Source: Mojavia pulchra JT2-VF2 (GTDB taxonomy: Bacteria > Cyanobacteriota > Cyanobacteriia > Cyanobacteriales > Nostocaceae). From it: 64,000 nucleotides of DNA. The notes beneath the pieces were generated by a model that saw nothing but the letters and a program-made list of their open reading frames with translations, ran no database searches and was not told where the DNA came from. This document shows, one piece after another, positions 10,308-18,787 of the stretch. Within the stretch, counting starts at the first letter, position 1. Each line of letters opens with the position of its first letter. Both the position numbers and the translations under genes were made by a program. The stretch spans positions 62,001 to 126,000 of the forward strand of contig JAHHHN010000011.1 in the NCBI GenBank assembly GCA_019359325.1. The letters run 5' to 3'.

Positions 10308-11825
10308 ATGATTCCTCGTGTTAGAGCGCCAGAATTACCGCAAAATTATCCTTGGTTTAATACTGATAAACCATTATCTATTAAAAAACTCAAGGGCAGA
10401 GTTGTAATTTTAGATTTTTGGACATACTGCTGTATTAATTGCCTGCATATCCTGCCAGACCTAAAATATTTAGAACAAAAATATCAGGATAGCCTGACAG
10501 TTATCGGTGTTCACTCAGCTAAATTTGATAATGAGAAAGAAACTGAAAATATTCGCCAAGCTATCTTGCGCTATGAGATCGAACATCCAGTTGTAGTAGA
10601 TAGTGGTTTTCGGATTTGGCAAGAGTATGCTGTACGTGCTTGGCCTACCTTAATGATTATTGATCCAGAAGGTTATGTAATTAGCTATGTTTCTGGCGAA
10701 GGTCATCGTGATGCATTAGACCAGCTAATTGAAAAACTAATTTTAGAACATCGTGAAAAAGGCACAATTAATTTTCAAGAACTCAACCTAAATTTAGAAA
10801 AACAGCGCCAAACATTAATTACACCCCTAGCTTTTCCTGGTAAAGTCTTAGCTACGCCAGCAGGATTATTTATTGCTGACTCTGGCCATCATCGTTTAGT
10901 AATGAGTAGCTTTAAAGGTGAAATTCTGCACGTAATTGGTACAGGAAAATCTGGTTTAACTGACGGTAATTTTAATAAAGCACAGTTTTCTGCACCTCAA
11001 GGAATGGTATTTGATGCAGATAATCAAATTCTCTACGTTGCTGATACAGAAAATCATGCTTTACGGCAAGTTGATTTGCAGCGTCAAGTTGTGGAAATCA
11101 TTGCGGGAACTGGTGAACAAAGTCCTAGTATTCGTCCTCATGGTGGTGCTGGTTTAGACACAGCGCTAAATTCTCCTTGGGATTTGGTGAAAGTAGGAAA
11201 TACCTTGTTTATTGCGATGGCGGGATCGCATCAAATTTGGGAAATGGATTTAGAAACTGGGGTTATCAAAACTTATGCTGGTATGGGCGCAGAAGCTTGT
11301 ATTGATGGTTCATTGATTGAATCTGCTTTTGCTCAACCTAGTGGTATTACTAGCAATAGCGAAGAGTTATATGTTGCTGATAGTGAAGTGAGTTCAATTC
11401 GCGGTGTGGAAATAGTGGAACCGCGTTTAGTTAGAACTGTGTGCGGTAGTGGTGATTTATTTGGTTTTGGTGATGTAGATGGACAAGGTGAAAATGTCCG
11501 GTTACAGCATTGTTTGGGGGTAGAATATGCTGAGAATTATTTATGGGTAGCAGATACATATAACCACAAAATTAAATTAGTTAGTCCCAACACAGGTAAT
11601 TGTCAAACAATTTTGGGTGATGGTGTGATGGGTTTGCAGGATGGACAAAGTAAGAATGCTCGATTTTTTGAACCTTCGGGATTGAGTATTATGGGTTCAA
11701 ATTTATATATTGCTGATACTAATAATCATGTAATTCGTTGTGTTAATTTGAATTCGTTTGAAGTAACAACGCTGAAGTTGGTGGGTTTGTGTGCGCCGGA
11801 TGTTTGTGTTCCGTCTAATTTTTAG
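10308..11825 (+). CDS. Thioredoxin-like domain fused to NHL-repeat propeller (NHLRC2-like)
   Basis: Residues 1-150 form a TlpA/thioredoxin-like fold with the active site motif WTYCCINC (Cys42-x-x-Cys45, plus Cys41) and the cis-Pro region AWPTLMIID. Residues 175-490 carry NHL-type beta-propeller blades, recognisable by repeated FSAPQGM, LYVADTENHALR, LWVADTYNHKIK and LYIADTNNHVIR. There is no signal peptide, so it is probably cytosolic. Homologues occur from cyanobacteria to animals (NHLRC2); the substrate is unknown. The start is the first ATG of the frame, and the length (505) suits the family. Confidence 0.9.
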   Translation: MIPRVRAPELPQNYPWFNTDKPLSIKKLKGRVVILDFWTYCCINCLHILPDLKYLEQKYQDSLTVIGVHSAKFDNEKETENIRQAILRYEIEHPVVVDSGFRIWQEYAVRAWPTLMIIDPEGYVISYVSGEGHRDALDQLIEKLILEHREKGTINFQELNLNLEKQRQTLITPLAFPGKVLATPAGLFIADSGHHRLVMSSFKGEILHVIGTGKSGLTDGNFNKAQFSAPQGMVFDADNQILYVADTENHALRQVDLQRQVVEIIAGTGEQSPSIRPHGGAGLDTALNSPWDLVKVGNTLFIAMAGSHQIWEMDLETGVIKTYAGMGAEACIDGSLIESAFAQPSGITSNSEELYVADSEVSSIRGVEIVEPRLVRTVCGSGDLFGFGDVDGQGENVRLQHCLGVEYAENYLWVADTYNHKIKLVSPNTGNCQTILGDGVMGLQDGQSKNARFFEPSGLSIMGSNLYIADTNNHVIRCVNLNSFEVTTLKLVGLCAPDVCVPSNF

Positions 11826-11964
11826 GATGATTTCTCACGCAAAGACGCAAAGGCGCAAAGCTTTTTTAGGAGCTTGATTTCAGTGCTTTTACTGAATTGA
11901 TGTTAAAAATTGTAGTTTAAAATAATTAGTTAAAATTACCAACTAGATATTAACTGCATTGTGA

Positions 11965-12378
11965 ATGAATAATAACTTTACTCCCTTAAACTGTGATGAT
12001 GATATCATCCTCATTGCCACAGACAGTTTTACGGTAAGCAGGTTAAAAGAGTTAGTTATAAAAGGAATTAGGCAAAAACAACCTTTAAGTGGTAATAACA
12101 CTACTCTTCGCACTGATTTACTTATTTCTCATTTTCAAAATTTTAAAATTTATGAACGAGATATTTACTTAAATGAAATTAAGTTCCAAATTTTAGAAAA
12201 ATGCCAATTACTAAAAATAGGTACTAAAGGTTGGCAGGCAGGAGAAATAATAATAACTTTGTCTATTTCACCGAATGGAAAGAAAAAAGATGATGTTTAC
12301 CTAGAATTTTGTCCTGATGAACCAATTGAACCTGAATCACCCTTAGACGATATTCGCAAAATGATACAAGCAACATGA
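11965..12378 (+). CDS. KGK-domain family protein
   Basis: This 137-residue acidic protein resembles the cyanobacterial KGK-domain family. It starts with the CDDDIILIATDSFTVSRLKE block, has a middle segment NEIKFQILEKCQLLKIGTKG, and then WQAGEIIITLSISP where the family usually shows W-x-K-G-K. The exact KGK tripeptide is therefore degenerate. The function of the family is unknown. Its stop overlaps the start of the DUF952 gene by four bases (ATGA at 12375), indicating translational coupling. Confidence 0.7.
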   Translation: MNNNFTPLNCDDDIILIATDSFTVSRLKELVIKGIRQKQPLSGNNTTLRTDLLISHFQNFKIYERDIYLNEIKFQILEKCQLLKIGTKGWQAGEIIITLSISPNGKKKDDVYLEFCPDEPIEPESPLDDIRKMIQAT

Positions 12379-12725
12379 GTACTATTTTCCATATTACACA
12401 AGCTGAACAATGGGAACAAGCAGAAGTAATGGGCAGCTATCGTGCTGATTCATTGGATACTGAGAGATTTATTCACTGTTCAGAAGCTAGGCAATTAGTT
12501 AAGGTTGCAAATAGGTTTTTTCGGAATCAAAAGGGATTGGTATTACTATTTATAGATACTCAGAAAGTTCAACCTGAAGTTCGTTATGAGGAGGCGGAAA
12601 TAGGCGAGTTATTTCCTCATATTTATGGTGAGTTAAATATTGATGCTGTGTTTCAGGTTATTGATTTTGAACCTGGGGAAGATGGTTTGTTTGAGTTACC
12701 GCAAGAAGTTGTAGATTTAGGTTAA
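12375..12725 (+). CDS. DUF952 family protein
   Basis: This 116-residue protein has the full DUF952 pattern: FHITQAEQWEQA at the N terminus, GSYRADSLDTERFIHCSEA, LLFIDTQKVQPEVRYEEA and FPHIYGELNIDAVFQV. The conserved His and Cys in FIHCS suggest a catalytic or nucleotide-binding site, but no activity is established for the family. It is coupled to the KGK gene by an ATGA overlap. Confidence 0.92.
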   Translation: MSTIFHITQAEQWEQAEVMGSYRADSLDTERFIHCSEARQLVKVANRFFRNQKGLVLLFIDTQKVQPEVRYEEAEIGELFPHIYGELNIDAVFQVIDFEPGEDGLFELPQEVVDLG

Positions 12726-12788
12726 CGTAGACGCGCAGCGGCTTGCCGCAGGCTACCACAGAGGCGCAAAGGACGCAGAGGAGGAGAA
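12726..12788. repeat. Interspersed GC-rich repeat (CGCAAAGG/GACGC family)
   Basis: This short spacer is made of the motifs ACGCGCAGCGGCTTGCCGC and GGCGCAAAGGACGCAGAGG. Related pieces recur at 11837-11862, 27387-27425 and 29917-29945. These are common dispersed repeats of cyanobacterial genomes. Here the repeat lies directly before the amidase pair and supplies its GGAGGAG ribosome binding site (12778-12786). Confidence 0.6.
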
Positions 12789-12977
12789 ATGGAGAGTCAG
12801 GGGTTTGATGTAGGTGGGTATGTGGATCAGATGGCGTTGTTGGTGGATTTGCAACTGAGGGATGAGTATCGTGATGGGGTGGTGGCAAATTTTGAGAGAA
12901 TTAAAGCGATCGCTCAACTTGTAAATGAATTTCCTATACCAGAAGAAATTGAAGTTGCACCAATATTTGAACCATGA
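12789..12977 (+). CDS. AtzG-like (DUF4089) small subunit
   Basis: This 62-residue protein has the DUF4089 pattern: DVGGYVDQMALLVDLQL, RDGVVANFERIKAIA and a PIPEEIEVAPIFEP tail. In the cyanuric acid pathway, AtzG forms a complex with the amidase AtzE and is needed for its stability. The gene overlaps the following amidase by four bases (ATGA at 12974), so they are translated as a pair. A GGAGGAG precedes the start by a few bases. Confidence 0.85.
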   Translation: MESQGFDVGGYVDQMALLVDLQLRDEYRDGVVANFERIKAIAQLVNEFPIPEEIEVAPIFEP

Positions 12978-14347
12978 ATGATGCTGTATCAATAGCGGCG
13001 GCTGTGTGTGAAGGTAGAGTTAGCGCGGTGGAAGTGACTAAGGCTGCGTTAACCAGAATTGCAGCACGCGATTGTGAACTCAATTGTTTTACAGCTGTAA
13101 TTGCGGAAACGGCTTTAGCAGATGCAGCCAAAATTGACAGCGAAATTGCTCAAGGTAATAATCCCGGTGCGTTGGCTGGTGTGCCTTTTGCAGCGAAAAA
13201 CCTCTATGATATTGCTGGTTTAACAACTCTAGCGGGTGCAAAAATTAATGCCGAAAATCCCCCAGCTACCCAAGATGCAACAGCAGTCGCCAAGTTGAAA
13301 CAGGCTGGCGCTATTTTGGTTGGGGCGTTAAATATGGATGAGTACGCCTATGGTTTCGTGACGGAAAATTCCCATTACGGCCCTACTCATAACCCCCATG
13401 ATTTACAGCGTGTAGCTGGTGGTTCATCCGGTGGTTCAGCTGCGGCGGTGGCGGCTGGTTTGGTGACCTTGGCGCTGGGTTCTGATACTAACGGTTCGAT
13501 TCGCGTTCCGGCGGCTTTTTGTGGAATTTTTGGACTAAAACCAACCTACGGACGCTTATCTCGTGCTGGGGTAGCTTTATTTTCGAGCAGTTTTGACCAT
13601 GTTGGCCCCTTTGCGCGTTCTGTGCAGGATATTGCCACAGTTTTTGATATTCTGCAAGGAGAAGACGATCGCGATCCGGTTTGTACAAAACGTCCTGCTG
13701 AATTATGTTTACCACAACTCAATCAAGATATCTATGGTATCAAAATTGCTATTGCCGATGATTATTTTGTTAAGGGTGCAGAACCGGAAGCTTTGGCAGC
13801 AGTAGAACAGGTTGCCCGTGCTTTGGATATTAATGAGTACGTTACGATACCAGAGGCACATCGCGCTAGGGCAGCCGCATTTGTCATTACAGCCAGTGAA
13901 GGAGCAAATCTGCATTTAGATAAATTGCGATCGCGTCCCCAAGATTTTGATCATGCAACACGCGATCGCTTTTTGGCTGGGGCGTTAATACCGAGTCATT
14001 GGTATTTGCAAGCGCAAAGGTTTAGAAGATGGTATCGCGATCGCATCCGCGAAATTTTTCAAAATGTGGATATAATTATTGCCCCTACTACACCAATTGC
14101 AGCACCATTAATTGGTCAACAAACCATGATTATAGATGGTGAAGAAATTCTAGTTCGTCCCCATCTAGGATTGTTTACTCAGCCATTATCTTTCATTGGC
14201 TTACCCGTTTTATCTATACCAATTCAGCATCCAAATTCTCTACCTTTGGGTGTGCAATTAATAGCCGCACCTTATAATGAAGCGTTGATTTTAAAAGTTG
14301 CATCTACACTAGAAGCCAAAGGTTTAGTATCAGCACCAGTCGTTTAG
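12974..14347 (+). CDS. AtzE-family amidohydrolase (amidase signature)
   Basis: This 457-residue amidase-signature enzyme has a visible Lys-Ser-Ser triad: Lys75 in PFAAKNLYD, Ser151 in AGGSSGGSAAA and Ser175 in GSDTNGSIRVPA. With the AtzG-like partner just upstream it matches the AtzE group, whose characterised member hydrolyses 1-carboxybiuret. No other cyanuric acid genes (atzD, atzH) are nearby, so the natural substrate here is uncertain; a cyanobacterial amide or ureide is possible. It could also be annotated as a GatA-like amidase, but the DUF4089 neighbour favours AtzE. Confidence 0.88.
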   Translation: MNDAVSIAAAVCEGRVSAVEVTKAALTRIAARDCELNCFTAVIAETALADAAKIDSEIAQGNNPGALAGVPFAAKNLYDIAGLTTLAGAKINAENPPATQDATAVAKLKQAGAILVGALNMDEYAYGFVTENSHYGPTHNPHDLQRVAGGSSGGSAAAVAAGLVTLALGSDTNGSIRVPAAFCGIFGLKPTYGRLSRAGVALFSSSFDHVGPFARSVQDIATVFDILQGEDDRDPVCTKRPAELCLPQLNQDIYGIKIAIADDYFVKGAEPEALAAVEQVARALDINEYVTIPEAHRARAAAFVITASEGANLHLDKLRSRPQDFDHATRDRFLAGALIPSHWYLQAQRFRRWYRDRIREIFQNVDIIIAPTTPIAAPLIGQQTMIIDGEEILVRPHLGLFTQPLSFIGLPVLSIPIQHPNSLPLGVQLIAAPYNEALILKVASTLEAKGLVSAPVV

Positions 14348-14396
14348 ACCAGTTGCTGAGAAAAATTTAATATAAAGGAATAAATAAAAGCTTAAT

Positions 14397-14473
14397 GTAG
14401 GGTGTGTTATGCCGAAGGCTAACGCACCTTGAATTATTGATGGTGCCGTACTCTCAGCGATAATACACCCTAC
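14397..14473. repeat. 77-bp palindromic element with 13-bp terminal inverted repeats
   Basis: The ends GTAGGGTGTGTTA and TAATACACCCTAC are inverted repeats with one mismatch, and the interior has GGTGC/GCACC complementarity. It sits alone between convergent genes. The GTAGGGTGTGTTA...ACACCCTAC sequence is a familiar dispersed element type in Nostoc-like genomes and probably acts as a mobile miniature element or terminator-like structure. Confidence 0.7.
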
Positions 14474-14495
14474 TCGCATGACTATTATTGCGTAA

Positions 14496-15503
14496 CTAAG
14501 GGTAAACAGTATTAGGCGGGGAAAATTTATTAGTGTACTTCTTTGTTTGGGTGATCACACTTACATTTGGATCTAAATCATCACCTGTGGAATATATATA
14601 ATCAAAAGCAACTTTGTCATTTAAAATAGTAGCACGCAAGAACAATCCACTCCAACGAGCAACGGTTTCTATTGATGCATTTTGGTCGAGGTCAGGCATA
14701 TTTTTGTCTAGTCTAGCGCCCGTAGGATTGTTAGTATTCGTAATGCCATAGTGGTTCACGCCCAAAATACTAATTAATGTCTTGGGAGGGTGTTGAATTT
14801 GTTCATAAGTTGCCTGCGCTCTTTGAGGAATAGCTATACTGTCAATAGTTCCCTGCAATAAAGCTACTTTAATGTGGGAGTTATTGATGGGAATGAACTG
14901 TTGAGTAGTTGTGTTGCGAAGATTTGCACCAAAAAATGCTCCTGCTAAGAGTTGTTTGGGACGACTAAAAGAACCTTTACATAGAAAAGGTAGGCAGAGG
15001 TTTGCAATAGCAGATAGTCCAACAGCGCCTCCTAGAGAGTGACCAAGCAAACCTAGCTTTCTTGTATTGATAATGTTAGTAATAGGCGAATTAGGGTTCT
15101 TATTTTCTAGCTTCATTTGTGCTAACACAGCTTCAATTTGTGAAGTGTCAGCAAAAAGTCCTATACCGACCTTTTGACGATTGGCTTGATGATTGGGAAC
15201 AACTACAATAAATCCGTAGCTAGCTACTATTCGGGCGAAATTTGAGTAATTTGATTTATCTACATTTGCACCTTGTAATAACAAAGCAATAGGAAATGAG
15301 CGATTCCCAATTTTATTATCTAACTGTTTGGGAAAGTAAATGTCGGCTATGTCATTATTTGCAGAAATTTTTGTAGTGTAACTATCGACATCCTTAAATA
15401 GAGGTGCAGGACTGTAAATTTCAGCCGTAGCTGTTTTTCCAATACCGCAAACAATCAAGGCTGCGCTAGCCAAAGTTACAGACAAATCTTTTAGGATAGC
15501 CAC
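14496..15503 (-). CDS. Exported alpha/beta hydrolase (chlorophyllase / PAF-acetylhydrolase-like)
   Basis: This 335-residue protein has an N-terminal signal-like segment (VTLASAALIVCGIGKTATA, cleavage plausible after ATA). The hydrolase fold shows an oxyanion region FPIALLLQGAN, the nucleophile elbow GLLGHSLGGAVG and a candidate His in SILGVNHYGITN. The order resembles chlorophyllase or acetylhydrolase-like families of cyanobacteria. The substrate is unknown. It stands alone with a spacer on each side. Confidence 0.8.
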   Translation of the reverse strand: MAILKDLSVTLASAALIVCGIGKTATAEIYSPAPLFKDVDSYTTKISANNDIADIYFPKQLDNKIGNRSFPIALLLQGANVDKSNYSNFARIVASYGFIVVVPNHQANRQKVGIGLFADTSQIEAVLAQMKLENKNPNSPITNIINTRKLGLLGHSLGGAVGLSAIANLCLPFLCKGSFSRPKQLLAGAFFGANLRNTTTQQFIPINNSHIKVALLQGTIDSIAIPQRAQATYEQIQHPPKTLISILGVNHYGITNTNNPTGARLDKNMPDLDQNASIETVARWSGLFLRATILNDKVAFDYIYSTGDDLDPNVSVITQTKKYTNKFSPPNTVYP

Positions 15504-15651
15504 AGAAAAGGCTCCTTAACGTAACTAGATTATTTGTACTTTTTCTCAAAAGTATCCAAATAGCATTTTATCCAGTATTGTAACCAAAAAATTACAATCT
15601 TTCTCTCTTACTTCTAACAAAAAAATTACTAACTGAAACGTCTAAAAAGAA

Positions 15652-16158
15652 TTACACCATCTCAAAAGCTGGGGGATAAATAACTTTTCCCTTGTGCATT
15701 TCTTGATAGCTTTGCAGTGGCTTAACCATGAAAAACTCTTCTGGTACTGAGAAGGGCGACTCGATTTTATAATTAACTGATGGCTCAAACCCAAAGCGAT
15801 TATAAAATTGGGGATGACCGAGGACGATGATTATAGCTTCTCCTCTAATATTTGCTATTTCTAAACCGACTTGTACTAGTGCGCTACCGATTCCCTGTCT
15901 TTGAAAACGTGGATGAACAGCCATAGGTGCTAAACCAAGCACCTGAAATGTTTCTTTACCTACTAGGTCAATGTAGCTGAGTAGAATGTGAGCAACTACT
16001 AAACCTTCAACTTCTGCAACTAAAGAAAGTTCTGGAATATAACGGTCAGAATGGCGAATTTCCTCAATTAATTTAGCCTCGTTATCTTGTCCAAAGGCGA
16101 GTATATTCACCTCAGTTATTGCTGGATAATCTGAGATAGTTTCACTGCGGATATTCAT
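15652..16158 (-). CDS. GNAT family N-acetyltransferase (YhbS-like)
   Basis: This 168-residue acetyl-CoA-dependent acyltransferase starts IRSETISDYPAITEVN. It has the acetyl-CoA loop region LAPMAVHPRFQRQGIGSALV (motif A, Q/R-x-x-G-x-G/A) and the C-terminal HPQFYNRFGFEPS motif of the YhbS group. The substrate is unknown. It overlaps the upstream GNAT gene by 17 bp, so the two are probably made from one transcript. Confidence 0.92.
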   Translation of the reverse strand: MNIRSETISDYPAITEVNILAFGQDNEAKLIEEIRHSDRYIPELSLVAEVEGLVVAHILLSYIDLVGKETFQVLGLAPMAVHPRFQRQGIGSALVQVGLEIANIRGEAIIIVLGHPQFYNRFGFEPSVNYKIESPFSVPEEFFMVKPLQSYQEMHKGKVIYPPAFEMV

Positions 16159-16666
16159 GTTTTAAATTCAACTCCATAAAAACCCAGTTAGCCCGATGTT
16201 CTAAAGGAATTTCAATTTTTTCAAAATATGCTTCAATATTATAAAAGCCAAGGGAATGATAAAATGACAATGCTGCTTTGGTAAACGGTGCAGTATCTAA
16301 TCGTAATTTTGCATAATCAATATGGCTTGCTTCATTGATAAGAGCTATTAATAAAGACTTTCCTATGCCTTTTCTTTGAAACTCTGGTCTAACATACATC
16401 CTTTTGACTTCGCCAATATTGTCACTAATGTTTCGCAAGCAAGCACAGCCAGCGATCTTATGGTTGTACTCTCCCAAAAGTAAGCGACCTGCTGGTGGCG
16501 CAAATTCATCAAGTTGGGTTATGTGTTGTTCTAAGAACTGAGATACATCAAAACTGATACCTAATTCATGGGTAAATATTAAGTTAGACCAGGTAAAATA
16601 TTCTTCCCAAAGTTCATGTAAATGGGATTGATGTTTGTCAGTCTCAAATTGGATAATTTTTAGCAA
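16142..16666 (-). CDS. GNAT family N-acetyltransferase
   Basis: This 174-residue GNAT protein has core motif IGEVKRMYVRPEFQRKGIGKSL, then LRLDTAPFTKAALSFYHSLGF. The acetyl-CoA-binding RKGIGKSL loop is intact. The substrate is unknown. It is the first gene of a two-gene unit, its 3' end overlapping the start of the second acetyltransferase. Confidence 0.92.
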   Translation of the reverse strand: MLKIIQFETDKHQSHLHELWEEYFTWSNLIFTHELGISFDVSQFLEQHITQLDEFAPPAGRLLLGEYNHKIAGCACLRNISDNIGEVKRMYVRPEFQRKGIGKSLLIALINEASHIDYAKLRLDTAPFTKAALSFYHSLGFYNIEAYFEKIEIPLEHRANWVFMELNLKHEYPQ

Positions 16667-16707
16667 ACTTTATCCCCCTGCTAATTAACTCCAAAACTAA
16701 TCTACCA

Positions 16708-17609
16708 ATGGTTGCAATTCCTATAATTAATTTAGCTGCGTTCAGCAAGGATAATACAACAAGGCAAACTGTAGCTAAAGAAATTTATCAAGCTTGTCAT
16801 GAATTCGGTTTTATGTACTTGCAAAATCATGGAATATCACAAGACCTGATAGAGGAAGTGTTTACACAAAATTAATCTTTATTTAATTTACCTTTAGCTG
16901 TTAAGCAGCAGCTAGCTTGGAGTGATGAATTTAATAATACAGGCTATGTAGGTATAGAAAGAGAACGCCTGAATCCTAATAAACCAGGAGATTTGAAAGA
17001 GGCGTTTAACATAGGCAAACAAATGAAAGATTTACCTGAGTTACCTTTAAATTCCGCTAGTAAAGACCTTAGTTTTATTGTATTCTATAAAGCTTGTACA
17101 GAACTGACTAACACTGTGCTACAAGCTTTTGCTTTAGCCTTGGAATTGCCAGAAGATTTTTTTACATCCAGACACAATCAAGAAAATCATACTCTGCGAA
17201 CTATCCACCGTTACAAATAACACCATTACTCGGACAAATACGTGCTGGTGAGCATTCTGATTATGGCAGTATTACTTTATTGTTCCAAGATGAAATTGGC
17301 GGGTTGGAAGTGCAAACTGCATTTGGTGAGTGGATTGCAGCACCTTCAATTCCTAGTACGGTAATAGTCAATACTGGCGATTTAATGCAACGCTGGACAA
17401 ATCATGTATTTTGCTCAACTAAGCATCGGGTAATGATACCCAGTGACAGCAGGGTGAAACAGTCGCGCTATTCTGTGGCTTTTTTCTGTCATCCTAATGA
17501 TGATACAGAAATTGCTGGTCTTGAGAGTTGCCGAAATAATTATTCTCCAATTTATCCTCCCATCCTTGCGGGAAAATATCTGTTGAGCCGTTTACAAGCA
17601 ACATATTAA
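16708..17609 (+). pseudogene. 2-oxoglutarate/Fe(II) oxygenase (isopenicillin N synthase-like), broken
   Basis: The reading starts at ATG 16708 (MVAIPIINLAAFSKDN...) with the family N terminus ACHEFGFMYLQNHGI. An in-frame TAA occurs at 16873-16875 and the same frame then continues with clear homology to a second stop at 17218-17220. Homology shifts into another frame just before that stop (YPPLQITPLLGQIRAGEHSDYG...) and ends at 17609. So there is one nonsense codon and one frameshift (a small deletion near 17200). The iron-binding His/Asp (GEHSDYG), distal His (STKHRVM) and 2OG-binding Arg-x-Ser (SRYSVAF) all remain in the 3' part, pointing to recent loss. Confidence 0.85.
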
Positions 17610-18775
17610 TGAAGACTTACGACTGGATTGTTGTTGGTGGTGGAATTACAGGTGCTGCACTTTCTTACGAACTAGCAAAGACAGGCTTTTCAGTACTGTT
17701 ATTAGAGCAAGACGAAGCACTACAAAACGCAACTCGTTATAGTTATGGTGGACTAGCTTATTGGTCAGGTACTACACCACTAACTCGCCAACTCTGCGAA
17801 GATGCGATCGCACGTTACCAAATCCTATCTCAAGAGTTAGATGCTGATATTGAATTTCGAGAATTAGATTTATTACTCACTATTCCCGCCATCAGCGACC
17901 CCAAAGCAGTTGCAGCAAACTATGCTAATTTTGCCATTCCACCCCGTTTACTCACTATTCAAGAAGCTTGTGAATTAGAACCCTTGTTAAATCGAGATGC
18001 GATCGCAGGTGCTTTAACTGTTAAACACGGTCATATCCACCCAGAAAAAACAGCACAAGCATACATCCAAGCTTTTCTGCGTGCTGGCGGTGAAATTCAG
18101 ATAGCCCAAGTCTTACAAGTATTGCGAAATGGTGTAAAAACTAATACTGCCATTTTCCACAGTGCTAATATAGTTATTTGTGCGGGTGGACTCAGCCGCC
18201 AACTATTAAAATCCGCTGGGATTCCCATCAAACTGTATTTTACCCACGCAGAAATTATTAAAACTCCGCCTGTGGATGTGCGCTTAAGTACCTTAGTTAT
18301 GCCAGCAAACCTGCAACGGTTTCAACTAGAAGCCAAATCTACCCAAGTTGATGAATTATGGGATGAACCAGGTAATGAACCATTACCGCCGATTTTAGAT
18401 GCAGGTGCAATTCAGTTTCAAGATGGTAGTTTGCGCTTAGGTCAAATTAGCCGCACACTTACAGATCCGAATGCAAAGGTAAATCCTGAAGAAAGTGAAC
18501 AGTGGTTACGCAAAAGTATCGGGCAAGTTTTACCAGCCTTAGAAAATTTACCAGGAACTTGGCATCATTGCTTAGTTGCTTTTAGTAGCGATCGCGCAGC
18601 GTGTCCTAAAGACTCTCGTTTACCTATAATTGGTGCTATTCCTAACTTTGAGAATATTCATATCTTTTCTGGGTTCAGCAACCCTTTAGTGATTGTACCT
18701 CCCTTAGCACAGCGCTTTGCTAATTTCGCAACTGGCAAGGAAGATGAAATAATTGCCCAGCTATGTTTAAGGTGA
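17609..18775 (+). CDS. FAD-dependent oxidoreductase (DAO family)
   Basis: This 388-residue protein has the Rossmann dinucleotide motif at the very N terminus (DWIVVGGGITGAALSYELA) and an acidic ribose-binding residue in LLLEQDE. The rest follows the D-amino-acid/glycine oxidase fold, with C-terminal PIIGAIPNFENIHIFSG. It probably oxidises an amine or amino acid. The start ATG shares one base with the stop of the broken oxygenase (TAATG), so the two were one operon and likely one pathway. Confidence 0.9.
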   Translation: MKTYDWIVVGGGITGAALSYELAKTGFSVLLLEQDEALQNATRYSYGGLAYWSGTTPLTRQLCEDAIARYQILSQELDADIEFRELDLLLTIPAISDPKAVAANYANFAIPPRLLTIQEACELEPLLNRDAIAGALTVKHGHIHPEKTAQAYIQAFLRAGGEIQIAQVLQVLRNGVKTNTAIFHSANIVICAGGLSRQLLKSAGIPIKLYFTHAEIIKTPPVDVRLSTLVMPANLQRFQLEAKSTQVDELWDEPGNEPLPPILDAGAIQFQDGSLRLGQISRTLTDPNAKVNPEESEQWLRKSIGQVLPALENLPGTWHHCLVAFSSDRAACPKDSRLPIIGAIPNFENIHIFSGFSNPLVIVPPLAQRFANFATGKEDEIIAQLCLR

Positions 18776-18787
18776 TGATTTATTGTG

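Noticed and set aside
12658-12992. Minus-strand frames over the DUF952/AtzG region
   Set aside because: They lie opposite two convincing coupled genes and are low-complexity (His/Pro-rich) shadows.
13488-13915. Extra frames within the AtzE-type amidase
   Set aside because: The amidase triad and full-length homology are in the main frame; the others are shadows.
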